From assembly GCA_913047695.1 (NCBI GenBank), contig CAJWUI010000007.1, positions 62,001-126,000 of the forward strand: a stretch of 64,000 nt of DNA, given 5' to 3'. The notes beneath the pieces were generated by a model. That model ran no database searches. It was not told where the DNA came from and saw only the letters and a program-made list of their open reading frames with translations. Each line of letters opens with the position of its first letter. Positions within the stretch are counted from its first letter, which is position 1. Shown here piece after piece: positions 36,495-46,328 of this stretch. This DNA is from an uncultured Bacteroidota bacterium. Its GTDB lineage: Bacteria; Bacteroidota; Bacteroidia; Flavobacteriales; Flavobacteriaceae. The position numbers were made by a program, and so were the translations under genes.

Positions 36495-39400
36495 ATGATG
36501 AAAAAAGAGTTCTTAAAAAAATTCTCATTTCTTTTTGCTTTTTTGCTTAGTGTGGGAATTTTCGCTCAAACAGTTACGGGTGTCGTAACGAGTGACGACG
36601 GTCCACTGCCAGGTGCTACGGTTCTGGTTCAGGGGACAAATGAATTCGCTACAACTGATTTTGACGGTAATTTTACAATTGAAGCTGCTCAGGGAGACAT
36701 CCTGATTGTTTCATTTGTTGGTTATCAAACTCAAGAAGTTGCAGTTGATGGCGATAGCTTAACCATTACAATGGCTCTAGGTAATTTACTAGACGAAGTA
36801 ATTGTAACAACAGGTTACGGTACTCAATCTAAAAGAGATATTACAGGAGCTGTATCTACAGTTGATGCGGATGATTTGACCGCTATCCCTGCTACGACTT
36901 TCTCGCAGCAATTGCAAGGTAGAGCGTCAGGTATTTCAATTGTTAGTGATGCTACTCCTGGGGGTGAAGCATCTGTACGTATTCGTGGTTTTGGATCTAT
37001 TGGAAATAATAACCCACTTTACGTTATCGACGGTGTACCATCTCAGTCTCAAGGAAACCTTAATCCACAGGACATAGAATCATTACAGATTCTTAAAGAC
37101 GCATCTGCTGCTTCAATCTATGGGTCAAGAGCTGCGAATGGTGTAATTATTATTACAACCAAAAAAGGTAAGGTTGGAGAACCAAGAATTAGCGTTAGCG
37201 GATATTATGGCTGGCAGACTACTGACCGCAACGTCGAGGCTCTTGACGCTGCAGGACTTGGAGAGTATCTTTACCTAGCTGACTATTATGCAGGAAAAAC
37301 TCCTTCTCATGGACAGTATGGTTTTAGTGGTACCCCTGAAAATCCACAAATTTCAATACCTAACTATGTTTTCCCTAGTGGTGCTAGTTCAGTTGATGAA
37401 TCACTATACTCATTAACTCCTGACAACATATACGCGATCACTAGATCAGCTGATACAAATTGGTGGGAACTATTAACCAGAGACAATGCACCAATAAGAC
37501 AGTATTCTCTTGATGCGAGTGCTGCTAATGAGAAATCACAATATGCATTCAACCTAACTTACTTCAGCCAAGACGCTGTAGTTAAGTACCAAGGCTATGA
37601 TAGGGTTTCAATTCGTGTAAACTCTTCAACAAAAACTCTTGGTGATGCACTAGAAATAGGAGAAAACTTCACAGTTTCTTTAGACAACAGAAAAGGTGGT
37701 TACGGTAATGACGGCGAGCAAAATGCTGTGTCAGGTTCATACAAGCACCATCCACTTCTACCTAACTATGATATAGCTGGTAACTTTGCCGGTTCTCGTG
37801 GTTTAAATTTAGGTAACAACTTTAACCCATATGCTACTCAGTCAAGAAACCAAGATGATAGAGTGAGGAGGGCTAGAATTTTTGGTAATGCATATGTTCA
37901 GTTGACTATTGCTGAAGATTTTAAGCTAAAATCTAGTTTTGGAGCTGACATTAGTACAAGAAGATTTTTAGATATAGGTAGACCACAACCTGAATATGTT
38001 GAAGGAAACTTCATAAACAGCTCAAGAAGTGGACAATCTTGGGGATATGAGTGGGTATTTACAAACACTCTGTCTTGGGCAAAAACTATCGGAGATCATG
38101 AAATAAGTGCATACGCCGGTGTTGAAGCGATTGAAGGATTTTCAGAGTTTTTTGGAGCAGGTAGACAACGTTTTCCTTTTCAAACGACTAACATCATAAG
38201 CTACTTAGATTTAGGTAACCAAGGAACGGCGAGTAACTTTGGTAATATTTCTAAAGACTTTTCGCTTTGGTCACAGTTTGCTCAAGCCAACTACCAATTC
38301 AAAGAAAAATATTTAGCTCAGGTGACTGTTCGTAATGATGGATCATCAAGATTCTTACAAGCAACAAATAGTGCTGTATTCCCTGCATTCAGTGTTGGTT
38401 GGAGAATTTCTGAAGAGGACTTCTTATCAGGTGTTTCTTTTATAGATGACTTGAAACTACGTTATGGTTGGGGTAAAACTGGTAACCAAGAAATTGGTGA
38501 CTACAATGCCTACACAACCTTTAGATCAACAGCTTATAACTCAGGTTATCCTATAGACGGAAGTAGCTCAAGTCCTGCATTAGGTTTTGACCCTTCACAG
38601 TATGGTAACCCTAATGCAAAATGGGAAGCGACTACATCTAACAACATTGGATTAGATGCCTCTTTATTTGACCAAAAACTATTTTTAGAATTGGATGTTT
38701 GGAACAGGACTACTTCAGACATGCTTCTTGTTGTTCCAGTAATTTATTCAGCTGGTGACGCTGGTGCACCTGCGGTAAATATTGCAGAGATGTATAACGA
38801 AGGTATAGATTTTGCTTTCGACGTTCAAGAAGATTTTGGAGACCTTAACGTGTCTATTGGTGGAAATATTTCTGCATATGTGAACGAAATTAGAGGATTA
38901 GATGAATTCGATACACCGATTTTTGGTAGTAGTCGACGTGTGCCTGCACTAACTAGAACTGGTGTTGGTGATCCTATATCCTCACTATATGGTTTCGAGG
39001 TTGAAGGTATTTTCCAATCACAAGCTGAAGCCGACGCTCATGCACCGTATGGTACATCAGGCTATAATGCTCCTGGTAAATTTAAATATGCTGATATAAA
39101 TAACGATGGTGAGATCAATGATGACGATAGAACTGTTATTGGTAATCCTCACCCAGACTTCGTTTTCGGAGTTAACTTAAACGTTAGATATAAAAACTTT
39201 AATCTAAATGTATTTGGTAATGGTGTAGTTGGTAATGATGTGTATAACTATGTGCGTTATTTTGCTGACTTTAACACATTCCAAGGAAACAGATCTGTAA
39301 GAGCACTTAGAGACGCTTGGCAACCAAGCAACCCGTCTGCTCCAAGATCACAGTGGACAGCTGCTAACCCTGACGCTACGTCTCCAATAATGGATGCTAA

Positions 39401-39686
39401 CGACCAGATTAGTAGTAGAACTTCTTCATACTTAATTGAAGATGGTTCTTACTTTAGATTGAGAAACGTACAACTTACTTATTCTTTTGATGACTCTATA
39501 AATGATGCATTAGGTATAAGTGGAGGACAAATATACTTCCAAGGTCAAAATTTATTGACTGTTACTGATTATTCAGGATTAAATCCAGAAATTCAGACAG
39601 GAAATGACATCCAATTAGGATATGACGGAGGATTTATGCCTGTCTCAAGAACACTGATTGTAGGATTGAATCTATCATTATTTTAA
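36495..39686 (+). CDS. SusC/RagA-family TonB-dependent outer-membrane receptor
   Basis: The protein has 1063 residues. A signal peptide ends near FAQ, followed by a carboxypeptidase-regulatory-like domain (about 25-100, TGVVTSDDGPLPGATVLVQG). The TonB-linked stretch LDEVIVTTGYGTQSKRDITGAVS and the plug domain (SIYGSRAANGVIIITTKKGK) follow, then a long beta-barrel ending in NLSLF. It imports a ligand held by its SusD partner, powered by TonB. The ligand is unknown: no glycoside hydrolase or peptidase gene is next to it. susD begins 18 bp downstream. Confidence 0.96.
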   Translation: MMKKEFLKKFSFLFAFLLSVGIFAQTVTGVVTSDDGPLPGATVLVQGTNEFATTDFDGNFTIEAAQGDILIVSFVGYQTQEVAVDGDSLTITMALGNLLDEVIVTTGYGTQSKRDITGAVSTVDADDLTAIPATTFSQQLQGRASGISIVSDATPGGEASVRIRGFGSIGNNNPLYVIDGVPSQSQGNLNPQDIESLQILKDASAASIYGSRAANGVIIITTKKGKVGEPRISVSGYYGWQTTDRNVEALDAAGLGEYLYLADYYAGKTPSHGQYGFSGTPENPQISIPNYVFPSGASSVDESLYSLTPDNIYAITRSADTNWWELLTRDNAPIRQYSLDASAANEKSQYAFNLTYFSQDAVVKYQGYDRVSIRVNSSTKTLGDALEIGENFTVSLDNRKGGYGNDGEQNAVSGSYKHHPLLPNYDIAGNFAGSRGLNLGNNFNPYATQSRNQDDRVRRARIFGNAYVQLTIAEDFKLKSSFGADISTRRFLDIGRPQPEYVEGNFINSSRSGQSWGYEWVFTNTLSWAKTIGDHEISAYAGVEAIEGFSEFFGAGRQRFPFQTTNIISYLDLGNQGTASNFGNISKDFSLWSQFAQANYQFKEKYLAQVTVRNDGSSRFLQATNSAVFPAFSVGWRISEEDFLSGVSFIDDLKLRYGWGKTGNQEIGDYNAYTTFRSTAYNSGYPIDGSSSSPALGFDPSQYGNPNAKWEATTSNNIGLDASLFDQKLFLELDVWNRTTSDMLLVVPVIYSAGDAGAPAVNIAEMYNEGIDFAFDVQEDFGDLNVSIGGNISAYVNEIRGLDEFDTPIFGSSRRVPALTRTGVGDPISSLYGFEVEGIFQSQAEADAHAPYGTSGYNAPGKFKYADINNDGEINDDDRTVIGNPHPDFVFGVNLNVRYKNFNLNVFGNGVVGNDVYNYVRYFADFNTFQGNRSVRALRDAWQPSNPSAPRSQWTAANPDATSPIMDANDQISSRTSSYLIEDGSYFRLRNVQLTYSFDDSINDALGISGGQIYFQGQNLLTVTDYSGLNPEIQTGNDIQLGYDGGFMPVSRTLIVGLNLSLF

Positions 39687-39704
39687 TTTTTAATTACTTG
39701 TAAA

Positions 39705-41441
39705 ATGAAAAATTTAAGAATTTTATTACTTGCATCACTAGCAATTTTCTCACTGACAGTTGCTTGTGACGACGAATTCCTAGAAAAAGAGCCACAGGCT
39801 TCTCTTTCTGGGCCGGCTTTAGCAAATGCTGAAGGAGTAGAAGGAAAACTAATATCAGCTTACAGAACTCTGCAGGGTTATGGTATGGCAGGTGCTGGTG
39901 GACCTTGGTATTACTCAACATGGTCGTGGATTCACGGAGCGATTTCATCTGATAACGCTCTTAAGGGTACTGATGCTGGTGACCAGCCAGAGCACTCTTC
40001 TGTTGAACGTTACGACTTTAACACTTTCATGGTTCACAACCGTGACAAATGGCGTTCTGGATACTGGGGTATCGCAAGAGCTAACGATGTTATAAACAGC
40101 GTCGCAGCTGCAGAGGATATTGATCCTGCTAGAGCGACAACTCTTGTTGGTGAAGCTAAGTTCCTTAGAGGGTGGCAACACTTTGAAATGCAGAAAATGT
40201 ACAGAAATCCAAAGTATGTTAGTGAAGCGAACTTTGATTTAGGTAACCTAGATGCCTCTAAAGTTCCAAATTCTGGTAAGATTTGGGCTGGTATTGAGCA
40301 AGATTTTACTGAAGCAGCAGCTGCACTCCCAGCAACTCAAACTGAAGTTGGAAGAGCTACTAGCTGGGCTGCTAAAGCATACCTTGCTAAAGCAAAAATT
40401 TACCAATCTGACTGGGCTGGTGCTGAGCCAATCCTAATGGATATTATAAATAACGGTCCATTTGAATTGGTTGAAAAGTATGAAGACAACTTCTTAGTTG
40501 CTACCCGTAACAACAAAGAATCTATTTTCGAAATTCAATATGCTGTATCTAGTGCTAATGACGAATCTGGTAACAAAGATGCTGGATTAGCGCATCCATA
40601 TATTGCTCCATGGGGTTGTTGTGGATTTTTACAGGCTCCTCAGGATTTAATTGATTTTTTCCAAACTGATGCTAACGGTTTACCTCTATTAGATGAGTCA
40701 TGGAAAACCAATCATATTACTAATCCTACTGGTGATAAAATTGGAGAGCCAATCGGAGATCCTAGAGTAGATCCTAGACTTGATCACACAGTTGGTCGTC
40801 CAGGTATTTTATTTAAAAATCACCACATCATGCAAGTTGATTACATCCGTGATTTAACTTATGCAGGACCTTACTTCTCAAGAAAACACATTGCAGAGCC
40901 AGAAGGTTTTGGAATTTCTGGATGGGGTAACATATCTGCAAATAACTTTAGAATCATGCGTTTAGCACATGTAATTTTATGGGCTGCTGAAGCTAAAGTT
41001 GAATTAGGGAAGCTTGAGGAAGGAAGAGCTTTAATCAACCTTTTAAGAGCAAGAGCTGCAAATCCTGACGGATTTGTTGAGGGTGCAACGCAAGGTGCTA
41101 CACGTGTAGAATTTACTAAGACGGGGTCACCTGCTGCGAACTACGTAATAGGTGAGTACACTGCTGCTTGGACTGATCAAGCCGTTGCTCGAAGAGCTGT
41201 TCGTTACGAATCTAGACTCGAAACAGCAATGGAAGGAAACCGCTTCTTTGACTTACAAAGATGGGGAACACAAGCTCAAGTACTTAATGAGTACATCGCT
41301 AGAGAATCTAGATATAGAGTTTATCTACAAGGTAAGTCATTTGCTTCACCTAAAAATGAATTCTATCCAATTCCAACGTATGCAATTGATAGATCATTCC
41401 TAGATGGTGAGCCAACTCTTACACAGGATCCTAATTACTAG
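39705..41441 (+). CDS. SusD/RagB-family nutrient-binding lipoprotein
   Basis: The protein has 578 residues. The signal ends in LTVAC followed by DDE, a surface-export signature. The N-terminal SusD-like part carries FLEKEPQASLSG, helical TPR-like segments with EAKFLRGWQHFEMQKMY follow, and the C-terminus has RYESRLETAMEGNRFFDLQRWG and KNEFYPIPTYAIDRS. These are typical family marks. It caps the SusC barrel and binds the ligand at the cell surface. A strong terminator closes the susCD unit 23 bp downstream. Confidence 0.96.
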   Translation: MKNLRILLLASLAIFSLTVACDDEFLEKEPQASLSGPALANAEGVEGKLISAYRTLQGYGMAGAGGPWYYSTWSWIHGAISSDNALKGTDAGDQPEHSSVERYDFNTFMVHNRDKWRSGYWGIARANDVINSVAAAEDIDPARATTLVGEAKFLRGWQHFEMQKMYRNPKYVSEANFDLGNLDASKVPNSGKIWAGIEQDFTEAAAALPATQTEVGRATSWAAKAYLAKAKIYQSDWAGAEPILMDIINNGPFELVEKYEDNFLVATRNNKESIFEIQYAVSSANDESGNKDAGLAHPYIAPWGCCGFLQAPQDLIDFFQTDANGLPLLDESWKTNHITNPTGDKIGEPIGDPRVDPRLDHTVGRPGILFKNHHIMQVDYIRDLTYAGPYFSRKHIAEPEGFGISGWGNISANNFRIMRLAHVILWAAEAKVELGKLEEGRALINLLRARAANPDGFVEGATQGATRVEFTKTGSPAANYVIGEYTAAWTDQAVARRAVRYESRLETAMEGNRFFDLQRWGTQAQVLNEYIARESRYRVYLQGKSFASPKNEFYPIPTYAIDRSFLDGEPTLTQDPNY

Positions 41442-41463
41442 AAATTAAATCCTTTGATAGTTC

Positions 41464-41501
41464 AAAACCGCGGAGTATATTTGCTCCGCGGTTTTTTTTT
41501 T
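41464..41501 (+). terminator. Rho-independent terminator after susD
   Basis: ACCGCGGAG (41467-41475), an 8-nt loop, and CTCCGCGGT (41484-41492) form a GC-rich perfect stem, extended by AAAA/TTTT pairs and followed by a run of T's to 41501. Its last T is only 3 nt before the ATG of the next gene, so that gene must rely on read-through or another promoter. Confidence 0.9.
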
Positions 41502-41504
41502 GCT

Positions 41505-44500
41505 ATGAAACATATTACGCTTACTTTAATAATCATTTCGCTTTACTCCTGTTCAAAAACAGAAACACTGTTTAAGCTTTTAGACTCTGAGCAAACAGGT
41601 GTAGACTTTAATAATAAGATCACAGAAACAACGGAATTTAATATACTTACTGATGAATATATCTTTAATGGTGGGGGGGTAGCAGTTGCAGATTTTGATA
41701 AAAATGGACTACCAGATCTCTTTTTTACTGGGAACATGGTAAGTAACCAACTTTATCTTAACCAAGGGGATCTTAAATTTAAAAAAGTAACTGAGCAAGC
41801 AAAATTGGATTCTTCCCATTTTTGGTCATCTGGCGTAGCAGCAGTAGATATAAATTCTGACGGTTTAATGGATATATATGTAGCTTCATCTATGCAAAAA
41901 GGGAATAGAGAAAATAGACTATATATAAATCAGGGCAACGATAATGATGGAATACCAATTTTTAAAGAAGAAGCTAAAAATTATGGAATAGATGACTCTT
42001 CAAATAGTATGGGGGTCGCATTTATTGATTTTGACCGAGACGGAGACCTAGACTTGTATGTTTTAAATAATGAACAAAATGCAACTCTACCAACAAATTA
42101 TAGAAAAAAAATATTAGACGGCTCAGCCCTTAGCAATGATAAATTTTACAAAAACAATGGTAACGGAACTTTTTCTGACATAACACTGCAAGCTGGAATA
42201 GTATACGAAGGGTTTGGATTAAGTGTGACACCGGTTGATATTAATAAAGATCAATGGATCGACTTGTATATAACCAATGACTATCTAACAAATGATCTTT
42301 TATATATAAATCAAAAAGATGGAACTTTTAAAAATGAAATAGAAAACTACCTTTCACACCAAAGTAAATTTTCTATGGGTTCTGATGCCTCAGATTTTAA
42401 TAATGACGGATACACTGACTTAGTTACTTTGGATATGCTCGGCGAAAGCCATGAGAGAAGAAAAACAACGATATCTAAAAGTTTTTTCTTTCAAAATGTA
42501 CTCAACAAAAAGTGGGGATATCAAGATCAGCACATGCGAAATATGTTATTTAAAAATAATGGATCAAGTCTACCATTCTCTGAAATAGGTCAATTTTCAG
42601 GTATTTATCAAACAGATTGGAGCTGGTCTCCCCTTTTTGCTGACTTTGACTATGATGGTAATAAAGATTTGTTCATAACCAACGGCTTTCCGAGAGATAT
42701 AACTGATATGGATTTTGCAAATTATAGACTTAATTACGGTTCTTTTACACCGGTAGCAACTTTATTGGACTCGATTCCGATTGTTAAAATACCAAATTAT
42801 GCATATAAAAATAACGGAGATTTAACTTTCGAAAATGTAAGTAAAAATTGGGGGTTAGGCATATCTTCCTTTTCAAACGGAGCTATCTTTAGTGATCTTG
42901 ACCTTGATGGTGATATTGATTATGTTGTTAATAATATAAATGATAAGGCATTTGTATTTGAAAATAATTTATCTCAGCAAGAAAACCCACCAAATTATAT
43001 ACAAATTGAACTTAAAGGTGATAAATTAAATCCTAAAGCCTTGGGTGCAAAAGTCGTTATACGCCTTTCAGATAATTCAATTCAATTTCAAGAACAACAG
43101 ACATCTAGAGGATATATGTCTTCAACTGATCCTGTAATGTATTTTGGATTGGGAAAAGAAAAAAGTATACAATCGATTGAAATTTTGTGGCCAAATGGTT
43201 CTGTTTCAAAAATTAATAATCCTGATCTAAACAAAAGAATAAGCTTTAGTCAAAGTGATGGGGTTAAGGGCAGTAATCTTCTTTTTCCTTTTATAGAAGA
43301 AAAAAAGTTACTTCCCTACAATGAAGTATCAAGTAAATACGATATAAATTACTTTCATAGTGAAAAAAATGTTCAAGACTTTTTTAAACAACGATTATTA
43401 CCGCATAAATTATCACAAAACGGACCATGTATTGCCGTAGGTGATATAAATGGTGACAACCTCGAGGATTTTGTGGTAGGTAGCTCTTCTTCATTTTCAC
43501 CTAGGATATTTACTCAACAAAAAAATAGTAAATTTCTTTCTACGGAATTGTTTCAAAAAGAAGAAGAAAAAAAGTATGAGGTTGAAAGCATGACCCTTTT
43601 TGATGCTGACCAAGACGGTGATTTAGACCTTTATCTAGTTTCAGGAGGTAACGAGTACGACAAGGGCTCTATATGGTACCAAGATAGATTATTATTTAAT
43701 GACGGTTCTGGAAATTTCGAAAACAAAGAAAATAGGCTACCAAAAATTCTAGTTAACGGTTGCATTGCAAGGCCGTCAGATTTTGATATGGATGGGGATC
43801 TTGATCTATTTGTAGGTGGCCATAATATACCTGGAGCTTATCCTTTAGCTGATAATAATTTTTTGTTAAGAAATAATAATGGGTTTTTTGAAGATGTCAC
43901 AAAGAGCTTTATCCCTTCAATCGAATCGTTTGGTATCCTAACCGATGCTCTTTGGACTGATTTTGATGGTGATAATAGAAATGATTTGGTTCTAGTAGGT
44001 GAGTACAGCCCTATTACGGTGTTATTAAATAAGGAGAAAGGTTTTGTAAAACTGAAATCAAATACTCTTGAAGATACTAACGGTCTTTGGCGGTCAATTG
44101 AATTAGTTGATTTTGATCATGATGGTGATCTAGACTTTATATTAGGAAATTTAGGAAAGAACAATATGCTGTCTTTAGCACCTGAAACTCCATTATATAT
44201 ATCAACAAAAGATGTTGACAAAAATGGAAGTGTTGACCCTTTAATTTTTAACACACAGCAAAATAGTGATGGTAAATTAGACGTATATCCGATCCAATTT
44301 TGGGATAATTTGACCCAACAAAGTCCATTATTTAGACAGGAATTCAATTCATATCATTCTTTCTCAAAAGCAAACTTTGAATATTATAAAGAGAAAGGAT
44401 TTATTGATAGTGATAGTATTTTATTGGCAAAACATTGTGAATCTAAATGGATTGAAAACCTTGGAGATGCTAATTTTAAATTAAACAATCTACCAGATTT

Positions 44501-44798
44501 ATTGCAGTTAGGACCTATAAATGACTTTCTTGTTTTAGGCTCTGGGAAAAATCGTAGAATTTACATTGTTGGTAATGACTTTGGAGGTGCACCATTTGAA
44601 GGTAATACTGATGCATTACAGGGGTCCATTTTATATTGGGATGAAAACGGAGAGGAAAAGATTATTAGCGCACAAGACTCTGGTTTTCACGTCTTCGGTG
44701 ATGCTAGAGAAATAAGCAGTATTAGACTTAAAAATGGCAAAATTTTGATTTTAGTATCACAAAATCAGAACAAGTTACTCGCATTTGAACAATCCTAG
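41505..44798 (+). CDS. FG-GAP/VCBS repeat lipoprotein with ASPIC/UnbV domain
   Basis: The protein has 1097 residues from ATG 41505. The frame extends further upstream only through the terminator. The signal ends in lipobox ISLYSC. About 13 calcium-loop motifs of the DxDxDG type are scattered through it (FDKNGLPD, FDRDGDLD, FNNDGYTD, ADQDGDLD, FDMDGDLD, FDHDGDLD and others), which indicates beta-propeller repeats. Near the middle lies an ASPIC/UnbV domain (LNPKALGAKVVIRL...SRGYMSSTDPVMYFGLG). Such proteins often accompany SusCD pairs and may bind glycans at the cell surface; the function is unproven. Confidence 0.9.
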   Translation: MKHITLTLIIISLYSCSKTETLFKLLDSEQTGVDFNNKITETTEFNILTDEYIFNGGGVAVADFDKNGLPDLFFTGNMVSNQLYLNQGDLKFKKVTEQAKLDSSHFWSSGVAAVDINSDGLMDIYVASSMQKGNRENRLYINQGNDNDGIPIFKEEAKNYGIDDSSNSMGVAFIDFDRDGDLDLYVLNNEQNATLPTNYRKKILDGSALSNDKFYKNNGNGTFSDITLQAGIVYEGFGLSVTPVDINKDQWIDLYITNDYLTNDLLYINQKDGTFKNEIENYLSHQSKFSMGSDASDFNNDGYTDLVTLDMLGESHERRKTTISKSFFFQNVLNKKWGYQDQHMRNMLFKNNGSSLPFSEIGQFSGIYQTDWSWSPLFADFDYDGNKDLFITNGFPRDITDMDFANYRLNYGSFTPVATLLDSIPIVKIPNYAYKNNGDLTFENVSKNWGLGISSFSNGAIFSDLDLDGDIDYVVNNINDKAFVFENNLSQQENPPNYIQIELKGDKLNPKALGAKVVIRLSDNSIQFQEQQTSRGYMSSTDPVMYFGLGKEKSIQSIEILWPNGSVSKINNPDLNKRISFSQSDGVKGSNLLFPFIEEKKLLPYNEVSSKYDINYFHSEKNVQDFFKQRLLPHKLSQNGPCIAVGDINGDNLEDFVVGSSSSFSPRIFTQQKNSKFLSTELFQKEEEKKYEVESMTLFDADQDGDLDLYLVSGGNEYDKGSIWYQDRLLFNDGSGNFENKENRLPKILVNGCIARPSDFDMDGDLDLFVGGHNIPGAYPLADNNFLLRNNNGFFEDVTKSFIPSIESFGILTDALWTDFDGDNRNDLVLVGEYSPITVLLNKEKGFVKLKSNTLEDTNGLWRSIELVDFDHDGDLDFILGNLGKNNMLSLAPETPLYISTKDVDKNGSVDPLIFNTQQNSDGKLDVYPIQFWDNLTQQSPLFRQEFNSYHSFSKANFEYYKEKGFIDSDSILLAKHCESKWIENLGDANFKLNNLPDLLQLGPINDFLVLGSGKNRRIYIVGNDFGGAPFEGNTDALQGSILYWDENGEEKIISAQDSGFHVFGDAREISSIRLKNGKILILVSQNQNKLLAFEQS

Positions 44799-44936
44799 TT
44801 TCAATTTAAGTAATTAAATACCATTTATTCTGCGTAACGATTAACTTATTTAACTCAAAAATATTATTTTTGACTTGCTTAAATGTGTTGGAAACTGAAT
44901 TTTGAATCATTTTAATTAATGAATTAAGAACCAGTA

Positions 44937-46328
44937 ATGATAAATGTAATGAGGAAAACCAGAGCTTTAATATTTACAGCCTTATTAATCCAATTATCTT
45001 GTAATATACACGATAACAAGGAATATCTCAATAAACTGGATGATCCTGAATTATTTCAGTCAGCAATGCAAAATTTAACAAATGTCATCGTTTATGATAT
45101 TTTTTCACCTCCAGTTGCATCTAGGGTTTACTTATATCCAACGATTGCTGCATACGAAATCATTGCTAAATATAATCCTGAAAAATTTATCAGCTTATCT
45201 GGGCAGGTTAAGGATTTAGGAAATATACCAAAACCGGGAGAAGTAACTATAAGTCCGAACCTTGCTGCAATATTTTGTTTCAATATTGTTGGGAAAAAAT
45301 TGATCTTTTCACAAGATAAAATGGAATCATTTGAAAATGAATTAAACAAAAAACTTATTCAGTATGAAGTCCCAAAAAATGTAATCAGAACATCTAATAA
45401 TTATGCAAAAAAAGTAGCAAAATTTATTCTAGAATGGGCCTCTAAAGACATGTATAGCCAAACCCGTACCTTTCCTAAATATTCTATAAAAGATGAGGAC
45501 CAGTATTGGAAACCAACTCCACCTGACTATATGGATGGCATTGAACCTCATTGGCAGGAAATAAGGACAATGGTTTTAGATTCATCAAATCAATTTCCAC
45601 CAAAAGATCCATTACCATATAACTTAAAAAAAGACAGCCCATTTCATAAACAGTTAATGCAGGTTTTTAATATTACTAACGGGCTTACTAAAGAACAAGT
45701 TGAAATTGCAAAATTTTGGGACTGTAATCCTTATGTTACGCATCATAAAGGACACTCCATGTTTGCTACAAAAAAAATCACCCCCGGAGGGCATTGGATA
45801 GGAATAACTTCTGTAGCTACACGTAAAGCGAAAAGTTCATTTGCTGATACAATAAATGCATATGCAAATGTTTCAATTGCTTTATTTGATGCATTTATAA
45901 GTTGCTGGGATGAAAAATGGAGGACTTTGGTAGTGAGACCAGAAACATTGATAAATGAATATTATGATGAGGAATGGCTACCCTTGTTACAAACCCCCCC
46001 ATTCCCTGAATATACCAGTGGACACTCAGTAATTTCAAGAGCAGCAGCAGTAACTTTAACAAAAATCTACGGAGATAATTTCAGTTTTATAGATACTACG
46101 GAAATAGCTTATGGGTTACCTGAGAGAAGCTACAAATCTTTTATGCATGCTTCTGAAGAGGCAGCAATTTCTAGACTTTACGGAGGAATTCACTATATGA
46201 TGGCAATTACTGAAGGTGTTGCCCAGGGCCAAAAAGTAGGTTCATATATTGCTAACAGATTACAAACAAAAAAATCTCCAGAAAGCTTATTAACCCTTAA
46301 CACAAAAATTAGTGAAAAAAAGCCTTAG
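44937..46328 (+). CDS. Vanadium-haloperoxidase/PAP2-family lipoprotein
   Basis: The protein has 463 residues (ATG 44937; ATG 44949 is also possible). The signal ends in LIQLSC with Cys22. The full vanadate/phosphate pocket is visible with fungal-haloperoxidase spacing: K327 and R334 (KWRTLVVRP), S361-G362-H363 (PEYTSGHS), and R413 and H419 (SRLYGGIHY). The same pocket serves acid phosphatases, so halide oxidation is possible but not proven. Its placement outside the inner membrane fits either. A TATTTTTG at 44865-44872 may be a -7 box without clear partner. It overlaps the next gene by 17 nt. Confidence 0.88.
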   Translation: MINVMRKTRALIFTALLIQLSCNIHDNKEYLNKLDDPELFQSAMQNLTNVIVYDIFSPPVASRVYLYPTIAAYEIIAKYNPEKFISLSGQVKDLGNIPKPGEVTISPNLAAIFCFNIVGKKLIFSQDKMESFENELNKKLIQYEVPKNVIRTSNNYAKKVAKFILEWASKDMYSQTRTFPKYSIKDEDQYWKPTPPDYMDGIEPHWQEIRTMVLDSSNQFPPKDPLPYNLKKDSPFHKQLMQVFNITNGLTKEQVEIAKFWDCNPYVTHHKGHSMFATKKITPGGHWIGITSVATRKAKSSFADTINAYANVSIALFDAFISCWDEKWRTLVVRPETLINEYYDEEWLPLLQTPPFPEYTSGHSVISRAAAVTLTKIYGDNFSFIDTTEIAYGLPERSYKSFMHASEEAAISRLYGGIHYMMAITEGVAQGQKVGSYIANRLQTKKSPESLLTLNTKISEKKP

